Source of the DNA: Olavius sp. associated proteobacterium Delta 1
GTDB lineage: Bacteria; Desulfobacterota; Desulfobacteria; Desulfobacterales; JAFDCJ01
Reading direction: 5' to 3'
DNA length: 64,000 bases
Assembly (NCBI GenBank): GCA_902749685.1
Contig: CACVKW010001347.1
Span: 1-64,000 of the forward strand
Shown here: one piece after another, positions 17,516 to 26,180 of the stretch
How the letters are laid out: each line of letters opens with the position of its first letter
How positions within the stretch are numbered: the stretch's first letter is position 1
Program-made: the position numbers and the translations under genes
Notes under the pieces: model-generated
The model's database searches: none
Told to the model about the DNA's origin: nothing
The model's input: the letters and a program-made list of their open reading frames with translations, nothing else

Positions 17516-17632
17516 GTTATTGGTTAATCGTTATTTGTTATTAGAAATCTCAGCCGGAAACTTGTTAGAGTCGCTTTACTGCGGATGCCCGTGCTTCACC
17601 CGGCAAAGCACGAATAACCATTAACGATATTG
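17514..17632. repeat. Inverted 'gttattggtta' word repeat
   Basis: Between the two ATPase genes, GTTATTGGTTAATCGTTATTTG (about 17516-17538) is matched in reverse orientation by CGAATAACCATTAACGATA (17611-17629). The same words reappear, again as an inverted pair, in front of gyrA (51768-51865). Confidence 0.55.
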
Positions 17633-17644
17633 GAGTATACGGAA

Positions 17645-18535
17645 ATGGCCGCCGAACAACAGCAAGAATTCTGGCGCTGGACGGAATCCAACTGGAAAAA
17701 TCCTGATATCGATTGGAATGGTGCACAGTATATTACTGTCGGCATCGACGTGGGATCAGTCAGCTCCCAGGCCGTTATTTTGGCTGACGGGAAGATATTT
17801 GCCTTCGGCAACATGCGCACCGGTTCGGACAGTCCAAACAGTGCCCGCAATGCCTATAGATTTGCGCTGGAGGCAACTGATTTGCCCGAAGACCGCCTGG
17901 ATTATTGCATCGGCACCGGATACGGTCGGGTTAATGTGCCGTTGGCGGACCGTTCACTCACGGAGATCGCCTGTCACGCCCGCGGCGCCATTTTTATGTA
18001 CGGCAACACGGTACGCACGGTGCTTGATGTCGGCGGACAGGATATTAAAGCGATTCAGTGCGATGAAAAAGGTAAGGTCAGCAATTTTTTGATGAACGAC
18101 AAATGCGCCGCCGGCACCGGACGCGGTATGGAAGTCTTTTGTGATTTGCTGGGTGTATCGATTGACGAAGTCGGTGATAAATCGTTTCAGTATCAGGGCG
18201 AGGAACCGGATGTCGTTTCCAGTACTTGTGTGGTTTACGCCAAGTCTGAAGCAATGGGGCTTTTGCGAAAAGGCTGGAGCCGGGAAAACGTGCTGGCGGC
18301 CTATTGCAGTGCCATGGCCGATAGAATCTATTCCCTGGTCGAAAGAGTCGGCCTAAAACCCGGATTTGCCGTAACCGGCGGGATGGCCAAAAACCGCGGG
18401 GTGATGGATCGCCTGATGCCGATGATCGGTATGGATCGCATGAAAACCGAATGGGATCCCCAGATTGCCGGGGCCGCCGGGGCCGCTTTGTTTGCATATG
18501 CAGTATGCCGCAAAGGCAAAGGAAGGAAAAGATAA
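17645..18535 (+). CDS. BcrA/BzdQ-like activator ATPase subunit
   Basis: About 296 residues from ATG 17645, nine bases after GGAG. It starts with the extension QQEFWRWTESNWKNPDIDW, a hallmark of BzdQ-like subunits, then the ATPase motifs VGIDVGSVSSQAV, VLDVGGQDIKAI and VTGGMAKN. Cluster Cys are C154 in NDKCAAGTGRG and C195 in SSTCVVYAKSE. The pairing of a GAEE subunit and a GGQD subunit in adjacent genes matches the A/D activation module of class I benzoyl-CoA reductases. The Lys/Arg tail (RKGKGRKR) adjoins a GGAATGCGGAATGCGG word repeat and may be repeat-derived. Confidence 0.85.
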   Translation: MAAEQQQEFWRWTESNWKNPDIDWNGAQYITVGIDVGSVSSQAVILADGKIFAFGNMRTGSDSPNSARNAYRFALEATDLPEDRLDYCIGTGYGRVNVPLADRSLTEIACHARGAIFMYGNTVRTVLDVGGQDIKAIQCDEKGKVSNFLMNDKCAAGTGRGMEVFCDLLGVSIDEVGDKSFQYQGEEPDVVSSTCVVYAKSEAMGLLRKGWSRENVLAAYCSAMADRIYSLVERVGLKPGFAVTGGMAKNRGVMDRLMPMIGMDRMKTEWDPQIAGAAGAALFAYAVCRKGKGRKR

Positions 18536-18695
18536 TTCGGAATGCGGAATGCGGAATTTGAATCGGTTTTCCAAGCCTGAATTCGATCATCCACCGCTTC
18601 CCTCCGTCAGCGCATGTGAAGTCGAGGTGCTATCGCAATGGTATTAATTCCAAGAGGATAGATGTCAGAAATCGGATGACAGAAGTTTGAATATC

Positions 18696-21218
18696 ATGAA
18701 TACTGTTGAATTGACCATTGATGGGCAGCCGGTGCAGGTGGCGGTTGGAACCACGATTCTGGAGGCTGCCAGAAGCGTCGACATTTATATCCCAAGGCTG
18801 TGCCATCATCCGGACTTGCCGCCCGCTAATGGCAGTGAAGCCGCCGGCATGGTATTCCAGGGTAGTCGAGAACTCGAAAATGCCATGCCCGAAAAGTCGG
18901 GCGTGGGCTGCGGTCTTTGTGTGGTGGAGGTGGCTGGTTCCGAAGACCTGGTGGGCGCGTGTGCCACTCCAGTCGCAGAAGGTATGGAGATCGTTTCTAA
19001 TAATGGGCGCATAAAAGCCGTCCGGCAGGAAAAGCTGTTGCCCATTATGGCGCGGCATCGGCATGCCTGTCTGACCTGCGCCCAGCAAGAGGGGTGCCCC
19101 CGTACTCAATGCTCTTTAAATGTGCCCGAAAACGAACGCTGCTGTTCACTGTTCGGTCACTGTGAACTGCAGAACGTCGTCAACTATGTTGGTTTGCTAG
19201 ATTCAACGCCCAGGTGGATTCCGACCGACCTGACGGTGATCGATGGTCATCCTCTGTTTGTGAGGGACTTTAACCTTTGTATCGGTTGTACGCGTTGTGT
19301 GCGTGCCTGTCGCGATTTGAGAGGAATTGAAGCGCTCGGCTTTGTGTATGATGAATATGGCCAGGTGCAGATTGGAACTGTCGCTGAAACATTGGAATCA
19401 TCCGGCTGTAAATTCTGTACCGCGTGTGTGGCGGTCTGTCCCACCGGTGCTCTGGTTGATAAAGCCGTCGGACCGGCAACCCGCAAAGAAGATATTGTGC
19501 CGTGCAAGGCTGCCTGTCCGGCTCATATCGATGTTCCCGGCTACCTGCGCCTGATCGCACAGGGCAAAGCCGATGAGGCCAATGCGGTCATTAGAGAGAA
19601 GGTGCCTTTTCCGGGCGTATTGGGCAGGGTTTGCATTCATCCATGCGAGCCGGCCTGTCGCCGGGGTGAAGTCAACGAGCCCATCGCCATATGCGCTTTG
19701 AAAAGATATGCAGCCGAGGGGCAAAAAGGTCTCTGGAAAGCCGGAAGTAAGGTGGCGAAGGCCACCGGCCAAAAGGTGGCGGTGATCGGTGCCGGGCCGG
19801 CCGGATTGACGGCTTCTTTTTACCTGCGCAAGCAAGGTCACGCCGTAACCCTGTTCGAATCCAGCAGTCAAGCCGGCGGGATGCTGCGTTACGGTATTCC
19901 GGAATTTCGACTGCCCCGGACCGTGTTGGACAATGAGATTAAAGAAATTCTGGATCTGGATGTCGACTTCCGAGCCAATCAATCCCTGGGCCGGGATTTT
20001 TCCCTGGACCGGCTGACAACAGATGGCTTTGATGCCGTGTTTTTAAGTGTCGGCGCCCAGCAGAGTGGTCGAATTCCACTGGAAGATTGCAGCACGCCCG
20101 CTGTCTTGTGGGGCCTGGAATTTTTGCGACAGGTGGCTGACGGTGCAGACGTCAAATTAAAAGATAGCGTGGTCGTGATCGGTGGGGGCAATGTTGCCGT
20201 GGATGTGGCGCTCACGGCCCTGCGCTGCGAGGCAACGGATGTTAAAATGGTCTGCCTGGAGGGCCTCGATGAAATGCCGGCCAGTCCCTGGGAAATCGAA
20301 GGTGCCGTAGCGGAAGGCGTTCAGATTCTGCCATCCCGGGGGCCCGAAAAAATTGTCAGGCAAGACGGTCAAGTGACCGGCCTGGATCTGGCGGAGTGCA
20401 CCTGCGTCTTTGATGACCAGGGCAATTTTTGCCCCGAGTTCAGCGAAAAAAAAGAATGTATCCTGGTGGATCAGGTCATCATGGCCGTGGGCCAGGCGAC
20501 CGATCTTTCCTTTTTGCGTGACAACAGGCCGATCAAGGCGGACCGAGGTTTGATTGTCGTTAATGCGGATACCCTTGAAACCGGTATGTCAAGCGTTTAT
20601 GCCGGCGGGGATATTGCCATGGCTCCCGGAGCCGTTATTCATGCCATAGCGGCCGGTCGGCGGGCTGCCGAGTCCATTGACAGCGCCCTGGAAGGCGGCG
20701 GAGATATTGATGAAACGCTGTTTACACGCGGCAATCCGGACCCGTATCTGGGCCGGGACGAAGGCTTTGCCTTTCAGATGCGGCAAGCGATGCCGGAGCT
20801 TGATGTTGCAACACGGATCAAAGGGTTTCAGGAAATTGCCAGCGGCTACAGCGATGAGGCGGCCGTCAAGGAAGCAAATCGGTGTCTGCAGTGCGACCTG
20901 CGGCTGCAAATCGGCTGCAATCCCGCCCCGCCCCAAGCATGGCAGCCCTTTGATGAAGAGCACGTTAATGCGGTGCCGGAATCCCAAGGGGTCTATCAAC
21001 TGTTGGATGCCGATCACAATGTGCTGGCCATCAAAGGCACAGCCAACCTGCGCCAGGATCTCTTGCTTGCGCTGGATGAATATGATGCTGCAGCGCTGTT
21101 TGAAATTGAGGAAGATAAAATGTATTCCCAGCGTGAAAGCGAACTGATCCAGAAATATCTGCAGGAACACGGCGAGATGCCCGGCGGCGGCGCGGATGAC
21201 CTGGATGATCTTTTTTAA
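18696..21218 (+). CDS. NuoG-GltD type iron-sulfur flavoprotein (BzdV-like NAD(P)H:ferredoxin oxidoreductase) with GIY-YIG-like tail
   Basis: About 840 residues from ATG 18696. Order: [2Fe-2S] ferredoxin domain (1-110; C36, C72, C75, C89), NuoG-type His/Cys [4Fe-4S] region (120-140, HRHACLTCAQQEGCPRTQC), two 4Fe-4S sites (CIGCTRCVRAC and CKFCTACVAVC, 195-250), GltD-type helical cluster domain (270-335), FAD site VAVIGAGPAGL (about 361-371) and NAD(P) site VVVIGGGNVAVDVAL. After this normal end near residue 745 comes an extra domain, 761-827, whose GVYQLLDADHNVL, NLRQDL and ESELIQKYL segments resemble GIY-YIG. The likely role is to move electrons from NAD(P)H to ferredoxin for the preceding activator ATPases. 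Next gene 334 bases downstream. Confidence 0.85.
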   Translation: MNTVELTIDGQPVQVAVGTTILEAARSVDIYIPRLCHHPDLPPANGSEAAGMVFQGSRELENAMPEKSGVGCGLCVVEVAGSEDLVGACATPVAEGMEIVSNNGRIKAVRQEKLLPIMARHRHACLTCAQQEGCPRTQCSLNVPENERCCSLFGHCELQNVVNYVGLLDSTPRWIPTDLTVIDGHPLFVRDFNLCIGCTRCVRACRDLRGIEALGFVYDEYGQVQIGTVAETLESSGCKFCTACVAVCPTGALVDKAVGPATRKEDIVPCKAACPAHIDVPGYLRLIAQGKADEANAVIREKVPFPGVLGRVCIHPCEPACRRGEVNEPIAICALKRYAAEGQKGLWKAGSKVAKATGQKVAVIGAGPAGLTASFYLRKQGHAVTLFESSSQAGGMLRYGIPEFRLPRTVLDNEIKEILDLDVDFRANQSLGRDFSLDRLTTDGFDAVFLSVGAQQSGRIPLEDCSTPAVLWGLEFLRQVADGADVKLKDSVVVIGGGNVAVDVALTALRCEATDVKMVCLEGLDEMPASPWEIEGAVAEGVQILPSRGPEKIVRQDGQVTGLDLAECTCVFDDQGNFCPEFSEKKECILVDQVIMAVGQATDLSFLRDNRPIKADRGLIVVNADTLETGMSSVYAGGDIAMAPGAVIHAIAAGRRAAESIDSALEGGGDIDETLFTRGNPDPYLGRDEGFAFQMRQAMPELDVATRIKGFQEIASGYSDEAAVKEANRCLQCDLRLQIGCNPAPPQAWQPFDEEHVNAVPESQGVYQLLDADHNVLAIKGTANLRQDLLLALDEYDAAALFEIEEDKMYSQRESELIQKYLQEHGEMPGGGADDLDDLF

Positions 21219-21339
21219 CAGTGTAACCCTCATTCAAATCGATAGGTCAGTCCTACCGGCGGAAATACCGTGAACCAACGGCATGGGGCGCTGGTATATC
21301 GGCATGTTGCAATAATGGACATGAAAAGCGGGAAAACTT

Positions 21340-21382
21340 CTATTATTCCAGCATTCCAAATGTGAGCCGAGCGAACTAAGTT
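21340..21382. repeat. Dispersed 'attccagcattcca...gagcgaactaagtt' repeat
   Basis: The stretch ATTATTCCAGCATTCCAAATG followed by TGAGCCGAGCGAACTAAGTT is shared almost exactly with 31953-32004 (downstream of aapP). It is directly upstream of a promoter-like sequence. Confidence 0.6.
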
Positions 21383-21384
21383 TA

Positions 21385-21413
21385 TTGACAGTTTGGCACA
21401 AAGATCTTATTGT
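21385..21413 (+). promoter_or_regulatory. Sigma-70-like promoter
   Basis: TTGACA (21385-21390), a 17-base spacer, and TATTGT (21408-21413). It lies about 140 bases upstream of the DHOD-like gene start on the same strand and just after a dispersed repeat. Confidence 0.5.
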
Positions 21414-21552
21414 TGCGGGGTAAAAATAGCAAATGTTTCCCCCGGTTTTTCATGGCAACCCGGGTTGGAAAAATGATTTTGAATAATCATACCCCAGTTT
21501 AAGCGAAAATTACTCAATCGCGCTATAATCATTTTAAAAGGAGGTAAAAGTA

Positions 21553-22539
21553 ATGGTGGATTTGTCAACGCAGTATCTTGGAATGAAACTGAAGAACCCT
21601 GTTATCGCAGGCAGCTCGGGTTTAACCAATTCAGTCAAAAGCATCCAAGATCTTGAGGAGAGCGGCGCAGGTGCTGTGGTTTTAAAGTCAATTTTCGAGG
21701 AGGAGATCGCGTTCGAATATGAGGATATTTTGAAAGAAGCCACTGCGGAAGGAGTCAACCTCGATCAGTTTGATTACTATGATTTTCATATTAAAGGGGA
21801 AAAACTGGACAAATACACCTCCCTGATTGAAGAAAGTAAAAAAAGCGTATCCATCCCTGTTATTGCAAGCATCAACTGTGTCTATTCACACGAATGGACC
21901 TCATTTGCAAAGCAGCTGCAAACCGCCGGGGCAGATGCCCTTGAGCTGAATATGTTTTTTCTGCCTTCCGAATTTGACCGGACCAGTGAAGAAAAAGAAA
22001 AAGCCTATTTCCAGATCATCGAAAAGGTGCAAAAAGAAGTCACCATCCCCATCGCCTTGAAAATCAGCCACTATTTTTCCAACCTGGGACCCATGATTCA
22101 GAAATTGTCCGAAACCGGTATCGCCGGATTGGTGCTCTTTAATCGTTTTTACAGCCCGGATTTTGATATCGATAAAATGGAAGTCGTGTCATCCAATGTT
22201 TTCAGCGCTCCCTCGGATTTGCCCCTTTCCCTGCGCTGGATCGCTATTATGGCCGAAAGAGTCAGCTGTGATCTGGCAGCGTCAACCGGTGTCCATGACG
22301 GTACGGCACTCATCAAACAGATTCTGGCCGGAGCCAATGCCGTGCAGGTGGCCTCCACCCTTTACAAAAACGGTAAAGGACAAATAGCTGAAATACTCAA
22401 TACCCTCGAGGCGTGGATGGACAAGAAACGTTACAGCAGCCTGTCTGACTTCAGAGGAAAAATGAGTCAGGCCAAGAGCAGCAATCCTGCGGCCTACGAG
22501 AGGGTGCAGTTTATGAAATATTTTGGGGGAAAAAAGTAA
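21553..22539 (+). CDS. Dihydroorotate dehydrogenase-like FMN TIM-barrel protein
   Basis: The product is 328 residues, start behind the near-perfect AAAAGGAGGT. The N-terminus STQYLGMKLKNPVIAGSSGL and the C-terminal phosphate-binding region GVHDGTALIKQILAGANAVQVAS fit the DHOD fold. The segment where true DHODs read NVSCPN is LNMFFLP here, so the orotate-binding Asn/Cys set is absent and pyrimidine synthesis is unlikely. Such DHOD-like proteins are common in strict anaerobes with no known reaction; they are probably FMN oxidoreductases. It lies between the BzdV-like and third activator genes, so a redox role in the same island is possible. Confidence 0.8.
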   Translation: MVDLSTQYLGMKLKNPVIAGSSGLTNSVKSIQDLEESGAGAVVLKSIFEEEIAFEYEDILKEATAEGVNLDQFDYYDFHIKGEKLDKYTSLIEESKKSVSIPVIASINCVYSHEWTSFAKQLQTAGADALELNMFFLPSEFDRTSEEKEKAYFQIIEKVQKEVTIPIALKISHYFSNLGPMIQKLSETGIAGLVLFNRFYSPDFDIDKMEVVSSNVFSAPSDLPLSLRWIAIMAERVSCDLAASTGVHDGTALIKQILAGANAVQVASTLYKNGKGQIAEILNTLEAWMDKKRYSSLSDFRGKMSQAKSSNPAAYERVQFMKYFGGKK

Positions 22540-22591
22540 TTAGCTGAAGAGAATGGAATATAAAAAGATTTGTTAAATGCGCAGCATATAA

Positions 22592-22687
22592 TAATTAATC
22601 CGCGGCCCTTCGATTAAACAACTTTCTTCAGTTTTCAAAAAACAACTTAAAACCCTGAATAGGGGATTTTTCCCGGCGGATTAATTA
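22592..22687. terminator. Inverted repeat between convergent genes, with small internal hairpin
   Basis: Outer arms TAATTAATCCGC (22592-22603) and GCGGATTAATTA (about 22676-22687) are complementary. Inside, ACCCTGAATAGGGGATTTTT forms a small stem followed by T residues on the plus strand, a weak intrinsic terminator for the DHOD-like gene. The second arm overlaps the end of the GNAT gene on the other strand. Confidence 0.45.
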
Positions 22688-23122
22688 CTTAACAGTTTTT
22701 CTTAGATTTATAAAGTTGCTGCGGTCAAAACCCATGGTTTTAAAAAAGGAGAGCATATCGGTGGAATCCCAGCGCACCGACGTGTATACGTTTTCGATAC
22801 CCTGAGACTTGTAATATTTAAATATTTCTTCAGCCAAACTGGCGCCGATTCCCTGGCCCATGCAATTCGGATCAACGCCCAGGGTAGCGATCCAGGCGCT
22901 TTTGGCCATGCCGAACCCGGCCGTGAGAATGTAGCTGATCATAAAACCGACCACTTTTCCATCGCTTTCGGCCACAAAACAGGCTTCATCATCGCTCTGG
23001 GCATGATCTTCAACAACCCGTTTGAAATCCGGATCAACATCTTGCATGGTGATGGCCGCATAAATTCGACTGATCTGGGCGGCATCCTCTTTCATTAAAC
23101 TTCTTATTCGCATTTTATTCAC
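22685..23122 (-). CDS. GNAT-family N-acetyltransferase
   Basis: A 145-residue single-domain GNAT. It has the acceptor-side strand CFVAESDGKVVGFMI, the acetyl-CoA-binding region LGVDPNCMGQGIGASLAEEIF (Q/RxxGxG/A type) and a final strand DMLSFFKTMGFDRSNFINL, all in the normal order. Resembles the RimI-like group, so an amine or protein N-terminus is the probable substrate. Start is GTG 23122 or ATG 23113; neither has a strong Shine-Dalgarno. Not obviously linked to its neighbours. Confidence 0.82.
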   Translation of the reverse strand: MNKMRIRSLMKEDAAQISRIYAAITMQDVDPDFKRVVEDHAQSDDEACFVAESDGKVVGFMISYILTAGFGMAKSAWIATLGVDPNCMGQGIGASLAEEIFKYYKSQGIENVYTSVRWDSTDMLSFFKTMGFDRSNFINLRKTVK

Positions 23123-23201
23123 AGGTGAATCCCTTTTTCCGATGATTGGATGTGAGCCTTGCTATTGAGGTTTCCCATGAGGGGCAGGTCGCCATCCTGT
23201 A

Positions 23202-23504
23202 TTAATCCGTGCGGATGATCTTTACCTTGTGCCCGACCCAATTGGGAGGCAGATATACTCTGCCGCTGTTTCCACTCGATTTTACCCGCTTTTCGATCAT
23301 TTCTTCACCGTATATTTCGAATTTGACTTTGTTGCTGGAAACATCGGCGGCGAGTTCTTTCTGCTTAACGAAATTCTGATTGCCGTTTTGACTTTTATTA
23401 TCTGGCACCTTGATTTGCCTCTTTTTGATATTAAAATTGGTGCTGCAACAGTTCCCCTTAAAAAGCGAATAAGGTTGATTCTTTTTGCAGGATGCGGTAA
23501 ACAA
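23202..23504 (-). CDS. Small DUF2080-like (transposase-associated) protein
   Basis: The C-terminal 42 residues, KFEIYGEEMIEKRVKSSGNS followed by GRVYLPPNWVGHKVKIIR, match the short AbrB-like DUF2080 proteins that accompany transposons in archaea and Desulfobacterota. Those are usually only 45-60 residues long, so the first 55 residues of this 100-residue frame are probably not translated and the real start may lie near 23335. No transposase is adjacent, so this may be what is left of a mobile element, or a domesticated DNA-binding protein. Confidence 0.5.
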   Translation of the reverse strand: MFTASCKKNQPYSLFKGNCCSTNFNIKKRQIKVPDNKSQNGNQNFVKQKELAADVSSNKVKFEIYGEEMIEKRVKSSGNSGRVYLPPNWVGHKVKIIRTD

Positions 23505-23567
23505 ATGCTTTTGAAAGCTACAATACAGCTACATTGTATCAGAGTCAAGGGAAAAAGAAGTTCGGAG

Positions 23568-23632
23568 GTTCAGTGATCAGAGATCAGAAGACAGAAGTCA
23601 GCGGACAGAAGACAGAAGATCGAATGCGGCGT
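23568..23632. repeat. Tandem 'cagaagacagaagtcag' word repeat
   Basis: Degenerate tandem copies of AGATCAGAAGACAGAAGTCAG. The same words occur at 6805-6835, 18661-18685 and in reverse orientation at 55845-55885. Confidence 0.6.
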
Positions 23633-23762
23633 GTGGATCCCGCAAATACTTCGCGTTCGGAAGTGAGATTTCGGAAGCCGGCGAATGGAAAATAGTCCAG
23701 TCGGGCGGGACTCTGTGACCGCCATCGTCGGATCGGCATGCACCCAGGAATAAGGAGAGCCA

Positions 23763-24530
23763 ATGCTAACAGTCGGTATCGATGTTGGTTCCATAACCGC
23801 TAAAGCGGCCGTGGTCAGAGATGGCAAGGTTATTTCCGACAAATTGATTTTGACCGGATATAATGCCCGGCAGGCGGGCGAACATGTCTTTGAAACGATT
23901 ATTGACGATCTAGGGGTCGAGGCATCGGCCATCGATAAGATTATTTCAACCGGTTACGGTCGCAGCAGCGTCGCGATTGCCGACAAAGCAGTCACGGAGA
24001 TTACCTGTCATGCAAGGGGAGCCCACCATCTGAATTCTGCCGTTCGATCGGTGATCGATATCGGCGGGCAGGACAGCAAAGCCATTGCCGTGGATGAATC
24101 CGGCAATGTTAAAGACTTCGCCATGAACGATAAGTGTGCGGCCGGAACCGGCCGATTTTTGGAAGTCATGGCCAAAGCCCTCGAAGTCGAACTAGACCAT
24201 TTCGGCCAATTTTCGATAAATGCCAATCAGCCCTCAAAAATCAGCAGCCTGTGTACGGTATTTGCGGAATCAGAAGTCATATCGCTGATATCAAAGGGTG
24301 AAAAAAGAGAAAACATCATTGCCGGGATCCATGAATCCATTGCCGCCCGGGTCGTGGCCATGGCCAGCCGGACCGGCCTCAAGGCTCCGATCATGATGAC
24401 CGGTGGCGTGGCCAAAAACATCGGTGTCGTCAAGGCGCTTGAGAAAAAACTTGGACAGCCAATAGAAGTGTTCCCTCAAAGCCAGGTAACGGGTGCGATC
24501 GGAGCTGCGCTATTGGCGCAACGGGCATAG
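23763..24530 (+). CDS. HgdC-type 2-hydroxyacyl-CoA dehydratase activator ATPase
   Basis: The product is 255 residues, with an AAGGAG Shine-Dalgarno. Motifs: VGIDVGSITAKA (4-15), VIDIGGQDSKAI (97-108), C125 in NDKCAAGTGRFLEVMA, C164 in SSLCTVFAESE and MTGGVAKN. These are the canonical features of the homodimeric component A (HgdC, CompA) that drives one electron into a dehydratase at the cost of ATP. It is a third activator, distinct in type from the BcrD/BcrA-like pair 5 kb upstream. No HgdA/HgdB-like dehydratase subunit is adjacent. Confidence 0.85.
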   Translation: MLTVGIDVGSITAKAAVVRDGKVISDKLILTGYNARQAGEHVFETIIDDLGVEASAIDKIISTGYGRSSVAIADKAVTEITCHARGAHHLNSAVRSVIDIGGQDSKAIAVDESGNVKDFAMNDKCAAGTGRFLEVMAKALEVELDHFGQFSINANQPSKISSLCTVFAESEVISLISKGEKRENIIAGIHESIAARVVAMASRTGLKAPIMMTGGVAKNIGVVKALEKKLGQPIEVFPQSQVTGAIGAALLAQRA

Positions 24531-24772
24531 GGCATGGGGCATGGGGCAGAGGGCATGGGGCAAAGCGCATGGGGCATAGGGCAGAGGGAATAGCTAATCA
24601 AACGTAGAGCACTGCGCAAAGCACATGGCGAAAAGATATCATGATTCTGACACGGGTGGGGTTTGAAAAATCTTTTGAGTGAATCGTTTCCCTAACCGTT
24701 TTACCTTATATAGGCCCCGCGCTCTATGCGCTCAGCACTATGCTCAATGCCCTATGCTCTTTGCGCTAGGCG
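24528..24772. repeat. Inverted pair of 'ggcatggggcat' word arrays between convergent genes
   Basis: 24528-24595 is a degenerate tandem array of GGGCATGGGGCAGAGGGCAT-type words. 24713-24772 carries the same words in the opposite orientation (GCTCAATGCCCTATGCTCTT). The two arms could fold into a long imperfect hairpin separating the third activator gene from the HdrD-like gene; the second arm runs into the last codons of the HdrD-like gene. Confidence 0.65.
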
Positions 24773-26094
24773 TCTTCCAGCTGCATGTGATCCGGTATGA
24801 TAATCGATTCAACGAGAATCTCTTTTAGCGCCAATGCTTTTACATCCAAATCGTATTCTTCGCTTAAATCATTTATCTGGTCAAAGCAATTATGACAGGG
24901 AGTGATAACAATTTTGGCGCCGGTCGCTCGGATCTGCTCTGCTTTGACCCGCCCCGAGGCCATGCGGACCGGTTTGTATTGCGGTCCCATCGGCATGATG
25001 CCGCCGCCGCCGCCGCAGCAATGATTGTAATCGCGATTGGGCGCCATATCCCGGAAATCTTCAGCAATATAAGGAATGATTTTGCGGGCTTCTTCCCAGA
25101 GCCCGCCGTTTCTTGAAACATTGCACGGATCCTGGTAGGTGATCGGTTCCTTAATTTTTTTGAAGGGGTCTATTTTCAGACGGCCGTCCCGCAGATATTC
25201 GTACATCAGCCTGACGAAGTGGACAACCTCAACCGGCGGCTTACCACCATTATAGCCGGCCAAATAGGGTCCTTCAAAGGCGAGGGATCGGTAGGCATGC
25301 CCGCACTCGGTGATTAATATTTTTTCAGCCCCCAGCTCGAGCGCTTTTTCATAGACATTGCGTACCTGTTGCCCGGCCAGGTCACGATCACCGCAGAACA
25401 TGGGCAAGTTCGTACAGTCCCACCCAAAGCCGGGAATCGTCCAGCTTTCTCCGGCGGCTGTGAATATAATGGCGGCGTTGGAAATGTCCTGCGGATAATA
25501 CACCGGCTCCCGCGGATTGATGGTGTACATGTATTTTACTTTGGGCTTGTCCACGGGAATCTTGACGCCCTTGTATTCATCTTCGGTTTCTTCTTCCATC
25601 CAATCACAGGTGTCGACCAATTCTTCTTCGGGCATGGCCATGTGATTGCCGGATTTGCGGCAGTTTTCCGAAAATTCAGCAAGGCTTTGCGGCTTAAATC
25701 CCTGTGAATGACAGATGTGGCGTGAAATGGTTATCATGGCTGCGATATCTATGCCAAAGGGACAAAAAATGGAACATCGCTTGCACATGGTGCACTGCAG
25801 CCATGAAATCTGGTAACATTGTTTTAAAAATTCCTTTGTTAACTTGCCTTTGCGTCGGTACATGGCACCCAGGGTATGATGGAATTTGTAAGCCGGACTG
25901 AGTCTGGGATCTCGATCATTGGCAAGGTAGACAAAGCAACTTTCAGCGCACAATCCGCAGCGCGAACAAATACTGAGCCAGGTCCGTATCCGTGCACCAT
26001 CGTTGGCAGCTAAAATACGACGGATTTTATCCCGATCAATGGGAGTCTCATTATTTTCGAATTCTTTCACTAATACTTCTTTTATGTCTACCAT
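24766..26094 (-). CDS. HdrD/TmcB-like iron-sulfur protein (heterodisulfide-reductase family)
   Basis: A 442-residue cytoplasmic-side protein. Two 4Fe-4S sites sit at residues 43-53 (CSRCGLCAESC) and 101-111 (CTMCKRCSIFC). Two CCG-type domains follow: the first ends near TECGHAYRS, the second holds YQDPCNVSR, CCGGGGGIMP and TPCHNCFDQ. This is the HdrD/DsrK/TmcB/GlpC layout, which reduces or oxidises disulfides or passes electrons. The NarI-like gene lies 86 bases upstream on the same strand, so the two form a membrane complex as in HdrDE, DsrMK or TmcBC. The final residues (LEDA) overlap a repeat array. Confidence 0.85.
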   Translation of the reverse strand: MVDIKEVLVKEFENNETPIDRDKIRRILAANDGARIRTWLSICSRCGLCAESCFVYLANDRDPRLSPAYKFHHTLGAMYRRKGKLTKEFLKQCYQISWLQCTMCKRCSIFCPFGIDIAAMITISRHICHSQGFKPQSLAEFSENCRKSGNHMAMPEEELVDTCDWMEEETEDEYKGVKIPVDKPKVKYMYTINPREPVYYPQDISNAAIIFTAAGESWTIPGFGWDCTNLPMFCGDRDLAGQQVRNVYEKALELGAEKILITECGHAYRSLAFEGPYLAGYNGGKPPVEVVHFVRLMYEYLRDGRLKIDPFKKIKEPITYQDPCNVSRNGGLWEEARKIIPYIAEDFRDMAPNRDYNHCCGGGGGIMPMGPQYKPVRMASGRVKAEQIRATGAKIVITPCHNCFDQINDLSEEYDLDVKALALKEILVESIIIPDHMQLEDA

Positions 26095-26180
26095 CTGATT
26101 TCCAATATGAATTAAATAAAAAACCCCGTCTATGGTCGCGAGTTAAACGCCCGAACCGAATTTAAAGAATAAATTCCAAA

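Noticed and set aside
20589..21233. A 214-residue minus-strand frame
   Set aside because: Antisense to the flavoprotein gene, which has full domain support; composition fits a shadow frame.
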